From Methanosaeta sp. PtaU1.Bin112 (GTDB lineage Archaea > Halobacteriota > Methanosarcinia > Methanotrichales > Methanotrichaceae): a stretch of DNA of 64,000 bases. Where the stretch lies: the NCBI GenBank assembly GCA_002067705.1, contig MVRL01000088.1, positions 58,752-122,751 of the forward strand, in the 5' to 3' direction. The position numbers and the translations under genes are program-made. This document shows positions 18,083 through 26,491 of this stretch, piece after piece (position 1 is the stretch's first letter; the number at the start of each line of letters is the position of its first letter). The notes below the pieces were generated by a model that was given only the letters and a program-made list of their open reading frames with translations, did not search any database and was not told where the DNA came from.

Positions 18083-19663
18083 ATGCAACTTGTTCAGGAA
18101 TCAAAATATGTATCCGAGGAGGATGACAGCGAGCTTCGCGGCATCCTCCGCAATCGAACGCTCACTGGGGTATACCAGAGTGCGACCTGGCAGTATCATC
18201 GATATGGCATCAACTGCAAGCTATCCGGCTCAGTCTATGCCGCTTCAGAGATAGAGGGTGCAGTGCCGCTGCTTCATGGGCCTGCAGGATGCGCGTTTCA
18301 CCACCGCCTTACCCCCATGAAGATCTATGCGCCCATCTATGATCTGCCCAGCACAAATCTGGATGAGAATGACGTGATATACGGCGGTGAGAATAAGCTG
18401 CGAGAAAAGATAAACGAAGTATATCAAAAATTTCATCCGTCTCTGATCGTACTGCTCCCCACCTGCATCTCTGGCTTGATCGGCGATGATATCTCGGGCC
18501 TGTGCCAGGATATCAGGCCGGACCTTCCATGCGACCTGGTGCATGTGGCCTCTGAGGGATTTGCACACCGGAGCCGGGAGTCGCTTGACGGTCTGATGGA
18601 GGATACTGCAAAATCCTGGAAGACATCACGTCCCCCCGATTACGATCTCAGAGGCTGCGGCCAGGAGGAGGTGATTCTTTCCCTGGTCAATCAGCTGATG
18701 GAGGAGCAGGATGTCGTCGAGAATCTCGTGAATATTGAGACCTTTGGCAGATTCAGGTATGGCTCTCGCAAGGATCTGCAAGAGATCAAGCGGATATTTG
18801 GCGAGATGGGAATTGTCGTCAACATGACCATTCCATCATGTACTGTGGAGGAGATAAAAAGGGCTCCTGCTGCAAAGCTGAACATTGTGACCCGAAACAG
18901 AAAAGCAGCCAAGAGAATGAATGAAAAGTTCGGCACGGATTACTACCGGAAATGGGCTTCTCATTATGGCATGGAAGGCATCGAGAGTTTCTTCCTGGAG
19001 GTGGCATCCAAATTCGACCTGGATGGAGTGGCTGAGGAGGTGATCAAGCGGGAAAAGGATAAAGCTCTGGAGGATCTCAGCAAATACCGGAGGATCTTCG
19101 GACAGCATGATTTTGCCGTGTCCACTCAGGGTTTCTTCTTCACGCCCTATTTTGCCAGGATATTTGTTCAGGACCTGGGGCTTCCAATAAAATATTTCTG
19201 TGTAAATACGCAGCTATTGAGGAGCATGAACACCTCAGAGAAGACGATAGGATCTATGATGAAGAATTTAGAGGACCTTTTTGCAGATTGGGACTTTAGG
19301 TTCGAAATGGTTGTCAATCCGACTGCCAATGAAATGTCGGAGATCGCCAAGAAGGTCGATTACATGCTCAGCGATCGAATCATGCCCTTCCTATGCAAAA
19401 ATGACAGTGAGAATCGCATGATGGACATATCTGCTATCAGCAACCTCCTCTTCAGAACCAGTTTCACAGGGATCGTTGAATTTGCCAGGCATTTTGCTGA
19501 ATCTCTTGATAATCGTCATAAAGGCCGAATGAGGCAGCCGATCATATCCAGATTCGCCTACGACCAGATCAATTATCCGCTGATCGAGGATCCGAGATGC
19601 TCGGCATCCCGTGTCATGTGGCAGGATATGTGGAGCCTGAAGAGCGCCGCAGGAGGCGATTAA
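18083..19663 (+). CDS. Nitrogenase-like component 1, NifD/BchN-type subunit
   Basis: 526 residues of the nitrogenase component 1 superfamily. Three cysteines occupy the classical cluster-ligand places: C45 (GINCKLSG), C70 (LHGPAGCAFHHR) and C128 (LLPTCISGLIGDDI). The VIYGGENKLREKI motif typical of the superfamily is at about 98-110. Where NifD has its FeMo-cofactor cysteine the alignment reads LNIVTRNRKA, with no cysteine, so it cannot hold FeMo-co in the known way. Three Cys in one subunit resembles BchN of the protochlorophyllide reductase. The long C-terminal part (after ~450) is not matched in the partner. Substrate unknown; by family a flat tetrapyrrole or similar reducible ligand fits. 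Start ATG after GGTGA. Confidence 0.88.
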   Translation: MQLVQESKYVSEEDDSELRGILRNRTLTGVYQSATWQYHRYGINCKLSGSVYAASEIEGAVPLLHGPAGCAFHHRLTPMKIYAPIYDLPSTNLDENDVIYGGENKLREKINEVYQKFHPSLIVLLPTCISGLIGDDISGLCQDIRPDLPCDLVHVASEGFAHRSRESLDGLMEDTAKSWKTSRPPDYDLRGCGQEEVILSLVNQLMEEQDVVENLVNIETFGRFRYGSRKDLQEIKRIFGEMGIVVNMTIPSCTVEEIKRAPAAKLNIVTRNRKAAKRMNEKFGTDYYRKWASHYGMEGIESFFLEVASKFDLDGVAEEVIKREKDKALEDLSKYRRIFGQHDFAVSTQGFFFTPYFARIFVQDLGLPIKYFCVNTQLLRSMNTSEKTIGSMMKNLEDLFADWDFRFEMVVNPTANEMSEIAKKVDYMLSDRIMPFLCKNDSENRMMDISAISNLLFRTSFTGIVEFARHFAESLDNRHKGRMRQPIISRFAYDQINYPLIEDPRCSASRVMWQDMWSLKSAAGGD

Positions 19664-19664
19664 A

Positions 19665-20822
19665 ATGGACGGCGGAAAATTTTTCGGCGCCTTTCGGGCC
19701 TGTTCAGGCATATCTGATGCAGTAGTGCTTAACCACGTGCCAGTGGGATGCAGCTGGGGGGCGGGAATGTTCAAGACGGTCTCCAATCAGCCCGATATCA
19801 GGCATGCGTGTACTGTGATGCATGAACGGGAAATTGTCTTCGGAGGGGAAAATGCCCTGAAGGAGGCATTGGTGCGCGCTGACAGGCTATATGATGCTTC
19901 GCTTCTTCTGGTTGTTGCGGGCGACGTTCCATCGATAATTGGAGATGATATCGAAGCAGTAATAAATTCCGTCTCTTTAAAAAAGGATGTTGTCTGGGTG
20001 GATGCAGCCGGCTTTCAGGGCACTATGAGGCAGGGGTATGAGAGCGCTCTGCTTTCTCTGGCAGATCTGATGAAGGAATGCGATAGGATCCAAAAATCGG
20101 TCAACCTCATCGGTCTATGCCAGGACGACTACAAGGCCGAGGCAGACATAAAGGAGATAAAGCGCTTATTGAACGGTGCAGGAATATCTGTCAATTGCGT
20201 TATCTCTGATTGCACATCAAGAGAGCTGGAAAGAGCGCCTGCGGCGGAATTGAATGTAGTAATAGGACAGGGATACGATCTCGCCAGGCATATGCAAAAA
20301 GAGCATGGTGTGCCGTTCATCGAGGTCGGATATCCTTATGGCCTAGCAGGAACGAAGGAATTTGTCGATTCTATCTGTCAGCATATGGATATGGGATATG
20401 ATCTCGAAAAAGATCTCAATACAGAACCTTTCCGAAAGGTCTATTTGAATTTGAGCGAGCTTTACGGAACTCCTGTTTCTGTCATTGGCGATTTTCATGC
20501 AAAATCATTGGCCGATTTCCTGGATAGAGAGCTTGGCTTTGAGATAGAGGTCCTCTCTTCTGTTGAGGGCGATCCGGATCAATTCGAGCAGGATGTCAAA
20601 GGATCCAATACCACAATGCTATTTGGGAGCAGCTTTGAGCAAAAGATTGCACGAGATCTAAAAATACCGCTTTTAAGATTCTCTTACCCTGTATTTGACC
20701 AGGTGTGCATATACGATGAGGCACCGTATGCAGGTATCAGAGGCGCGGTCTGCCTGACAGAGGCCATAATCAATGCGATTATGGGGTTCGGAGATAAATT
20801 AGAAAATTTAACCATGGTTTAG
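19665..20822 (+). CDS. Nitrogenase-like component 1, NifK/BchB-type subunit
   Basis: 385 residues, one base after the NifD-like stop. Landmarks: C13 (FRACSG), C29 (VPVGCSWG), VFGGENALKEAL at 58-69, and SIIGDDIEAV. The third expected cysteine, aligned with LLPTC of the D-like chain, is Asp87 (VVAGDVPSIIGDD). An aspartate ligand from one subunit is known for the NB cluster of BchNB, although its position differs there, so functional equivalence is only a possibility. Both chains share the phrase C-T-x-x-E-(I/L)-x-R-A-P-A-A-(K/E)-L-N, showing that they arose by duplication. Much shorter than NifK; no cofactor-binding extension. Confidence 0.85.
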   Translation: MDGGKFFGAFRACSGISDAVVLNHVPVGCSWGAGMFKTVSNQPDIRHACTVMHEREIVFGGENALKEALVRADRLYDASLLLVVAGDVPSIIGDDIEAVINSVSLKKDVVWVDAAGFQGTMRQGYESALLSLADLMKECDRIQKSVNLIGLCQDDYKAEADIKEIKRLLNGAGISVNCVISDCTSRELERAPAAELNVVIGQGYDLARHMQKEHGVPFIEVGYPYGLAGTKEFVDSICQHMDMGYDLEKDLNTEPFRKVYLNLSELYGTPVSVIGDFHAKSLADFLDRELGFEIEVLSSVEGDPDQFEQDVKGSNTTMLFGSSFEQKIARDLKIPLLRFSYPVFDQVCIYDEAPYAGIRGAVCLTEAIINAIMGFGDKLENLTMV

Positions 20823-20835
20823 AGGATGATGCTAA

Positions 20836-21681
20836 ATGAGAAAATTTTGCATTTATGGCAAGGGAGGAATCGGAAAATCCACCATCGTTTCCAACATGGC
20901 GGTTGCTTTAGCTGAAGACAACAAAGCTGTGATGGTTATGGGCTGCGATCCGAAAGCAGACGCAACAAGGAATATCGTCGGCAGAAGGATTCCAACGATT
21001 CTTGATGCATTTCGCAACAATGGTCCAGATCAGATGAAGCTGGAGGAGATCGTCTACAAAGGCTTCAATGGAGTGTACTGCGCCGAGGCTGGCGGACCTG
21101 AACCAGGAGTGGGTTGCGCAGGGCGCGGAGTGATGACCGCGTCGGAAATGCTCACTCGTCATGGTGCCTTTGATCAGATAAATCCGGATGTCGTGATATA
21201 CGATGTACTAGGCGATGTGGTATGCGGCGGTTTTGCCCTTCCGTTGCGAAATGGTCTGGCAGATGATGTGTACATCGTCACCACATGCGATCCGATGGCG
21301 ATCTATGCTGCAAACAATATCTGCAAAGGGATTAAGCGATTTGCAGATCGAGATGAGGTATTTCTGGGAGGAATCATCTACAATGGGCGAAGCGCCATCA
21401 ACGATCCGTCTATTGTCGACCGCTTCGCAAAGAAGCTGGGAACCCGTGTGATCGGGGGAATTGCAATGAGCGGGATAATACCGAAGGCCGAGATACGCCA
21501 TAAAACGGTCATCGAATATGAACCCGATTCGGAGATTGCGAACGGATTCAGGGTTCTGGCCCGCTCAATATATGGCAATCAGGATAGAGTAATACCTGAG
21601 CCTCTTTCAGATGATGAGCTTGATAAGATCAATGAGGATATTGATGAGCTGCTGAAGGAGAGAGAGAATGTGGCAATATGA
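20836..21681 (+). CDS. NifH-like iron protein (ATP-dependent reductase)
   Basis: 281 residues, complete. P-loop GKGGIGKS (8-15), CDPKADAT switch at 37-44, and both [4Fe-4S] ligands of the dimer bridge, C94 ([13 protein letters not shown]) and C130 ([15 protein letters not shown]). It should deliver electrons with ATP hydrolysis to the D/K-like complex encoded just upstream (13 bp). It differs from the CooC-type protein at 32002, which lacks these cysteines. The F430-pathway protein CfbC is a close relative, but CfbC works with a single CfbD; here two different component 1 chains are present, so a separate reaction is more likely. Acidic C-terminal tail. Confidence 0.93.
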   Translation: MRKFCIYGKGGIGKSTIVSNMAVALAEDNKAVMVMGCDPKADATRNIVGRRIPTILDAFRNNGPDQMKLEEIVYKGFNGVYCAEAGGPEPGVGCAGRGVMTASEMLTRHGAFDQINPDVVIYDVLGDVVCGGFALPLRNGLADDVYIVTTCDPMAIYAANNICKGIKRFADRDEVFLGGIIYNGRSAINDPSIVDRFAKKLGTRVIGGIAMSGIIPKAEIRHKTVIEYEPDSEIANGFRVLARSIYGNQDRVIPEPLSDDELDKINEDIDELLKERENVAI

Positions 21682-21870
21682 TCTTATTAAATATTATTGC
21701 TAAATTTTGCTATAAAAGCAGTAAGACTTATCAATAAGAACATACAATGCAGTTCTTGGTTGGGCGTGCATGATTGGGTCTGAGATGATCATCTGGGATT
21801 AGCATGACATTCGCGCCCCACCGGAATAGGCCATTTTATGGCTATCTCAAAGTGATGAAGGATTGGTCCC
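21682..21870 (+). promoter_or_regulatory. Leader region before copy 11 with palindromes
   Basis: A 189-bp gap. It has a TATA-like TATAAAAG near 21711, a small inverted repeat CTTATCAATAAG, and a perfect 12-bp palindrome AGATGATCATCT at 21783-21794, flanked at some distance by GGCGTGCATG and CATGACATTCGCGCC, which could form a larger stem. It suggests that copy 11 and the genes behind it have their own promoter and perhaps a structured leader. No start of a convincing small gene. Confidence 0.3.
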
Positions 21871-23148
21871 ATGGAGAAATCGCTAAAGCGTTTATTGATC
21901 TTGATTTCCTGTGTGTTCTCGGTTTTCATGCCCGCGATGGCATCTGATTACACAGTTGAGGTTTTCGGCAATGCCAATATGGATGATTCAGTAGATGAGA
22001 ATGACATTGCATATATAAATGATGTTATCAAAGGAACGAGCACAGCTACAGAGCTTTCGGATGCCAATTATGACGGCAAAATAAACGAAGATGATATTGC
22101 TCAGATAGAGAAGATAATTGATGGAAATCCAGAGAAGCTCACTCTGATCGATGGAGCTAACAGGACTGTGACCATAGATGAGCCGATATCAAGGGTTGTT
22201 GTATGTTTCCCGCATGCACTTGAGACCCTGAGAACGCTCAAGGTTCCAATGGACGGTATCGTGGGAGCGGCAAGGCAGTACCCAGAATATGATCCCGGAT
22301 TTTTTCCTGAGGCCGATAATCTGTTAGATGTGGGAAAGAGATGGGATCCTGATATCGAAAAAATAGTAACCCTCAAGCCGGACCTGGTGCTTTTTACCGC
22401 CTCTTCTGCCGCAAATGCCAATGCTCCGGCAACGATCAAAGCCCTGGAGTCTGCCGGGATCAAGGTTTTATGTTTCAGTCTTAATGGGCTGGAGAGCTAT
22501 CCCAAAGAGATCGGGGCTCTCGGATATGTGTTCAACAAAGAAAAGGAAGCTAAGGATTTCATCGGCTGGCGCGATAATATTCTCAATACCATTAAGAAAC
22601 GAGTAAAGGATCTTCCCGATTCCGATAGACCAAAAGTCTACTTTGAAGCGGGCACCGACGGCAACGATTATAAGATATATGGGGAGTATGCATATATTTC
22701 GCTCTGCGGTGGAAATGATATCTTCTCAGATCTGCCTGGAAAGTATACCTCGGTAAGTCCTGATGCAGTTGTTGCCAGAAAGCCGGATATTATTATCAAG
22801 GTCGAGAGCGTCGGCGGAGGTTATGAACTGTCAAAGAGCAATACGACGGCATTAGAAGATACGAGTGAATCGGTATCCGGCCGGGAGATATTGCAACAGG
22901 TTCCGGCCGTTGAGAATGATCGCGTTTATGTCATCGCTGTTCATTTGTTATCTTTCTTTGGAGATAGCGGCTGCAGAAGCTTCATGCAGGTTGCATATCA
23001 GGCCAAGTGGCTGCACCCGGAGCTATTTGAGGATCTTGATCCTGAGGCCATCCATCAGGAATACCTCACTCGCTTCCAAGGGCTTGATTGTAATTTGAGT
23101 GACCATGGTGTTTTTGTGTATCCTCCGTCTGGAAACGAGACCAAGTGA
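21871..23148 (+). CDS. Dockerin-fused ABC substrate-binding protein, copy 11
   Basis: 425 residues. Signal peptide about 1-24 (AMA-SD). Loops N34-D45 (NANMDDSVDEND) and D64-D75 (DANYDGKINEDD). The body has FNKEKEAKDFIGWRDNILNTI and LCGGNDIFSDLPGKY, and the C-terminal lobe SFFGDSGCRSFMQVAYQAKWLHPE. The YPP tail reads IHQEYLTRFQGLDCNLSDHGVFVYPPSGNETK. It stands alone behind the nitrogenase-like genes with its own upstream region, separated by 67 bp from a dockerin-free binding protein. Confidence 0.92.
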   Translation: MEKSLKRLLILISCVFSVFMPAMASDYTVEVFGNANMDDSVDENDIAYINDVIKGTSTATELSDANYDGKINEDDIAQIEKIIDGNPEKLTLIDGANRTVTIDEPISRVVVCFPHALETLRTLKVPMDGIVGAARQYPEYDPGFFPEADNLLDVGKRWDPDIEKIVTLKPDLVLFTASSAANANAPATIKALESAGIKVLCFSLNGLESYPKEIGALGYVFNKEKEAKDFIGWRDNILNTIKKRVKDLPDSDRPKVYFEAGTDGNDYKIYGEYAYISLCGGNDIFSDLPGKYTSVSPDAVVARKPDIIIKVESVGGGYELSKSNTTALEDTSESVSGREILQQVPAVENDRVYVIAVHLLSFFGDSGCRSFMQVAYQAKWLHPELFEDLDPEAIHQEYLTRFQGLDCNLSDHGVFVYPPSGNETK

Positions 23149-23215
23149 GGCTGTACTGGAAAAAGTGGTTCTGGAGATTGGAAATCAATCGGATGTATGA
23201 TATCGAGGAATTCTG

Positions 23216-24451
23216 ATGACAGAAGGTTCAAGATCTCGAAATAGTCTGACCTCTGAGAAAAGAAGGAAGGCCACGGCCCTGACGTGGCGTTTCTTATTCT
23301 CGGCGGTATTGGTCGTGGCATTTGCTTCAATCGCTGCATCTGAAGAGGATCTTGCTGAAACTAATAAGAGCCAAATGGCAAATAGCTCCATTTGCAGTGG
23401 GGATCTTAAAATAGTCAGAGATGGCTTTGGAGAAGAGGTCAGCCTTTGTACACCCATTAAGCGCATCGTGAGCCCATGGTGCACCAATAATGAACTCTTG
23501 AAAGTGCTTGGTGCATCCGATAAAATAGTGGCCGTAGATTCCAGCATGACGGGGGTGAGCAACGGTCTGTTTCCGGAATTAAAGGATTTGCCGGATTGCG
23601 GAGGCTGGAATGAACCAGATTTCGAAACGATCCTGAGCTTGCGGCCGGATTTGTATATTCCCTGGCTTGTAACTACCGCAACCGAGGAGGATCGCTATGG
23701 AATCACGAGAAAGAGATTGCTCGAGGAGCGACTTCCTGGAATTCCAATTCTGTGCCTGGATAACAATGAATACCGCGGAGCAGATTATTTCCTTGATGAA
23801 GTCAGGATGTTGGGAGAGATCCTGGATAAGAAAGCCGAAGCCGATGAATTCATTGAGTTTTACGAAAATTGCACGGCCCCGGTCAGAAAAGGCATTGATG
23901 GACTTTCTGAGGACGAAAAACCTCGTGTATGGATCACATCTCTCTTCTTCACAGGCAATAAGGTTACAGGCTCCCCCTATGCATATACGGGATTTGCTCC
24001 CATCGATCTGGCCGGTGGAAAGAATATTGCATCCGGCCTGGGTGGCTATGGCAAGAAGGTCGATTTGGAATGGATCGTCGAAGAGAATCCTGAGTATATC
24101 TTTATACAAATATGGGCAGCTGGCAATAAAAAATCGCCCTATGATTCCGATTATCCCTTGTCCGTCGCAAAAGAACAGGTGGAAGAAGTCCTGAACACGC
24201 CGCAGCTATCTCAGGTCGACGCCGTGAAGAACAAGAGAGTCTATGTTATCCAATACTCGCATTTTACGAAAGGGCCGTCGAGGTGCATTGCCACAGCCTA
24301 CCTGGCAAAATTGCTTCACCCGGAGCTATTTGAAAGTCTTGATCCGATAAAAATGCATCAGGATTATGTGAATCGTTTTTTAAAGATCGATTTCAATGTA
24401 GCAGAGAACAGAGATAATTTTATCTATCCATCTTTGGAGGAAAAAACATGA
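23216..24451 (+). CDS. ABC substrate-binding protein without dockerin
   Basis: 411 residues. Long basic n-region (SEKRRKATALTWR) then a hydrophobic core (FLFSAVLVVAFASIAAS), consistent with a signal peptide or membrane anchor. No calcium loops: a short Ser/Asn linker leads directly to LKIVRDGFGEEVSLCTPIKRIV. The C-terminal lobe and tail (AVKNKRVYVIQYSHF...PIKMHQDYVNRFLKIDFNVAENRDNFIYPSL) clearly derive from the YPP class, so this looks like a dockerin-less member of the same family. Several paired cysteines are present (SICSG, SLCTP, WCTN, PDCGG). The final four bases overlap the start of the next gene (ATGA). Confidence 0.9.
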   Translation: MTEGSRSRNSLTSEKRRKATALTWRFLFSAVLVVAFASIAASEEDLAETNKSQMANSSICSGDLKIVRDGFGEEVSLCTPIKRIVSPWCTNNELLKVLGASDKIVAVDSSMTGVSNGLFPELKDLPDCGGWNEPDFETILSLRPDLYIPWLVTTATEEDRYGITRKRLLEERLPGIPILCLDNNEYRGADYFLDEVRMLGEILDKKAEADEFIEFYENCTAPVRKGIDGLSEDEKPRVWITSLFFTGNKVTGSPYAYTGFAPIDLAGGKNIASGLGGYGKKVDLEWIVEENPEYIFIQIWAAGNKKSPYDSDYPLSVAKEQVEEVLNTPQLSQVDAVKNKRVYVIQYSHFTKGPSRCIATAYLAKLLHPELFESLDPIKMHQDYVNRFLKIDFNVAENRDNFIYPSLEEKT

Positions 24452-24930
24452 TCAGCAAGGAACTCATGGAGATGCTGGACGAGAACCTGGTCTACCTGGC
24501 AACATCTACCCCTGAAGGAAAGCCAAACGTAGTGCCCGTTGGCCTCTGTCAGGCAATAAATGAAAAGCAGCTCATAATCATCGATGTGCTCTTCAATAAA
24601 ACCAGGAAGAACCTGGAAAATAACCCCCTTGTCGCCCTCTCTTTTACCGATCACAAGAGAATGGCCTCCTATCAGCTCAAAGGGAGGGCAGAGATTCATG
24701 CCGATGGGCCGATCTTCGAGCAGATGCTGCAGATGCGGGCGCAGAAGGAGACGCGGATGAGGTCTCGTATGCAGCAGGGGGCAGCCATGACAGAGGAGAT
24801 GAAAGAGAAGACCGAGCGCATGAAGGAATGGAGAAAGAACCTGCATCCCAAGGCAGCGGTGTTGATAACAGTTGAGGAGATCTATTCCCACATGCCCAAG
24901 CTCGATTCGAGGGGCACCATTCAAAAGTGA
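24448..24930 (+). CDS. Pyridoxamine 5'-phosphate oxidase-like flavin-binding protein
   Basis: 160 residues with a split-barrel start (LDENLVYLATSTPEGKPNVVPVG, then LIIIDVLFNKTRKNLENNPLVALSF) as in FMN-binding PPOX-class proteins. Residues about 85-130 form a charged, Met-rich helical insert (MLQMRAQKETRMRSRMQQG), unusual for the family. It overlaps the binding-protein gene by 4 bp, so it belongs to the same operon. Possible roles are F420/FMN-dependent reduction or handling of the imported ligand; similar folds also bind heme. Function here is inferred only. Confidence 0.78.
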   Translation: MISKELMEMLDENLVYLATSTPEGKPNVVPVGLCQAINEKQLIIIDVLFNKTRKNLENNPLVALSFTDHKRMASYQLKGRAEIHADGPIFEQMLQMRAQKETRMRSRMQQGAAMTEEMKEKTERMKEWRKNLHPKAAVLITVEEIYSHMPKLDSRGTIQK

Positions 24931-24936
24931 TAAAGC

Positions 24937-25686
24937 ATGAGCGACCATTTATTGTGGGTGGAAACCCGAGACAGGACAGAGCCTAAGACCGTGCAGAGGG
25001 TCTATTCCTTCTTCGGTCATCCATCTATGTCCTCAAGCCTCTACATCCCTCAAATGGATACGGCATTTCTTCTCACGCCCTCTGGGGAGAAGATCGGCCT
25101 GGAGATGAAGAGAGGTGACTGGCTGGCAGGATACGGCAATGCTGAGCACCTTTATGCTGATGTCAGAATCGATCGGCCGGGAGATAGCATATTTGTCGTT
25201 GCCAGGTCTCCTGGCGTCTATGATATGGGCTGGCACGGGGGGAAAAGCGATCCCTTTCTCTCCTACAACTTTGCCAAAGCGGTTATTCACGCCGGACCGG
25301 GAGAAGCCTGCTGGTTTGCTTCCGCTGCGAATCTGCCTCTTGACCTTATTCCAGAGCAGGCTCCCTATGAACTCAAAGCAGGAGATCACATTCGGATCAC
25401 GGCTAAATATTTAGGCAAGCCTGTGAAGGCCAGCTGGACAGCATCCTACTGGACCTGGGATGAGCATGGCGATTCGAGGGTAAAGAGGGGGATAGCGGGT
25501 GAGGATGGCAGTTTCTCAGTGGACCTAATTCAGGGCGGGCTCTGGTTCTTAGACGCGGCCTACTCTCTGCCCCAATCCGGCAGCTGGACTGCCACCCATT
25601 CCCTGGCTCAGTTCTTCAAATCGGGCGACATGCTGAACTATAATTCCCTGAGGTATAAGACAACGCTATCTGTATGGGTGAGGTGA
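24937..25686 (+). CDS. DUF4198-like protein
   Basis: 249 residues. It begins HLLWVETRD, similar to the H-x-L-W start of DUF4198 proteins often found with nickel/cobalt importers, and ends with a beta-sandwich-like repeat (KAGDHIRITAKYLGKPVKASWTASYWTW...GEDGSFSVDLIQGGLWFLDA). No signal peptide is visible at the annotated ATG, whereas most family members are exported. It lies 6 bp after the PPOX-like gene and closes the + strand array; the next gene converges 13 bp away. I regard family membership as likely, function unknown. Confidence 0.65.
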   Translation: MSDHLLWVETRDRTEPKTVQRVYSFFGHPSMSSSLYIPQMDTAFLLTPSGEKIGLEMKRGDWLAGYGNAEHLYADVRIDRPGDSIFVVARSPGVYDMGWHGGKSDPFLSYNFAKAVIHAGPGEACWFASAANLPLDLIPEQAPYELKAGDHIRITAKYLGKPVKASWTASYWTWDEHGDSRVKRGIAGEDGSFSVDLIQGGLWFLDAAYSLPQSGSWTATHSLAQFFKSGDMLNYNSLRYKTTLSVWVR

Positions 25687-25699
25687 TCTCTGCAAAGAT

Positions 25700-26491
25700 C
25701 TAGTAGGCTTTCGCTTCCCGGATCTGTCGCAAGGGCATGATCATGGGACGGTCGGACAGGCTTTTTATCGCCGCCTCTACCCTGTAGACGGAAGCTATAT
25801 TCTCCTCGGTGATCACCGAATGAGGATCGCCGGCGGCGACAATTTTTCCTTTCTTCATCATGATGATGCGATCGGAGTAATGCGATGCCAGGTTGAGGTC
25901 ATGCAGAGCCATAATGGCGGTGATCTCCTTTTTCTTGACCACATCCCTGATGATGTTCATAACGTCCAGCTGATGCCAGATATCCAGGTTGCTGGTGGGC
26001 TCATCGAGAAGCATCACCTCTGCTTCCTGGACCAGCGCTCTGGCAATCAGGACCTTCTGCTGCTGGCCACCGGATAGCTCCGAGAAGTTGTTCATTGCCA
26101 GCCTCTCGATATCCAGAAGCCTGAGAACCTCCCAGACCTTCTTCTCGTCTTTGTCGCTTCCCAGCCATCCGATATGAGGCCTTCTGCCCATCAGAATGGT
26201 GTCAAAGACGTTGGTGGGAAAGATTCGCACCGAGCTTTGCGGCACATAAGATAGGTATCGGGCCATATCCATCCGGCTCATCTGGGTCACGTCCTTGCGA
26301 TCGATCAGAATGCTGCCCCCCTGAGGAGAGGTGATTCGATCAATGCACTTGATCAATGTCGATTTTCCCGAGCCGTTCGGCCCCACAATGGTCACCAGCT
26401 TGGAGGGAGCGATCTGAAAGTTCACGTTATCCAGGATCGTGGTGCTGGTGTAGCCGAAGACAATATCCTTGGCCTGAAGCTTGATCATCAT
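25700..26491 (-). CDS. ABC transporter ATPase, FepC/BtuD type
   Basis: Start placed at 26491, where the ATG overlaps the permease stop (ATGA); a longer frame upstream is only shadow of the permease gene. 263 residues. Walker A GPNGSGKST (37-45), signature LSGGQQQ, Walker B VMLLDEP, switch His in IMALHDLNLA. Same length and strongly similar to the ATPase at 5790. Last gene of a five-gene - strand operon (binding protein, methyltransferase, slipin, permease, ATPase). Confidence 0.95.
   Translation of the reverse strand: MMIKLQAKDIVFGYTSTTILDNVNFQIAPSKLVTIVGPNGSGKSTLIKCIDRITSPQGGSILIDRKDVTQMSRMDMARYLSYVPQSSVRIFPTNVFDTILMGRRPHIGWLGSDKDEKKVWEVLRLLDIERLAMNNFSELSGGQQQKVLIARALVQEAEVMLLDEPTSNLDIWHQLDVMNIIRDVVKKKEITAIMALHDLNLASHYSDRIIMMKKGKIVAAGDPHSVITEENIASVYRVEAAIKSLSDRPMIMPLRQIREAKAY

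Noticed and set aside
18083..21681. True nitrogenase (nifHDK)
   Set aside because: No FeMo-cofactor cysteine in the D-like chain, a K-like chain too short and with a Cys-to-Asp change, and no nifE/N/B or PII genes nearby.
20836..21681. CfbC of F430 synthesis
   Set aside because: The NifH-like protein resembles it, but CfbC works with one CfbD and is not known beside two different component 1 genes; kept only as an alternative.
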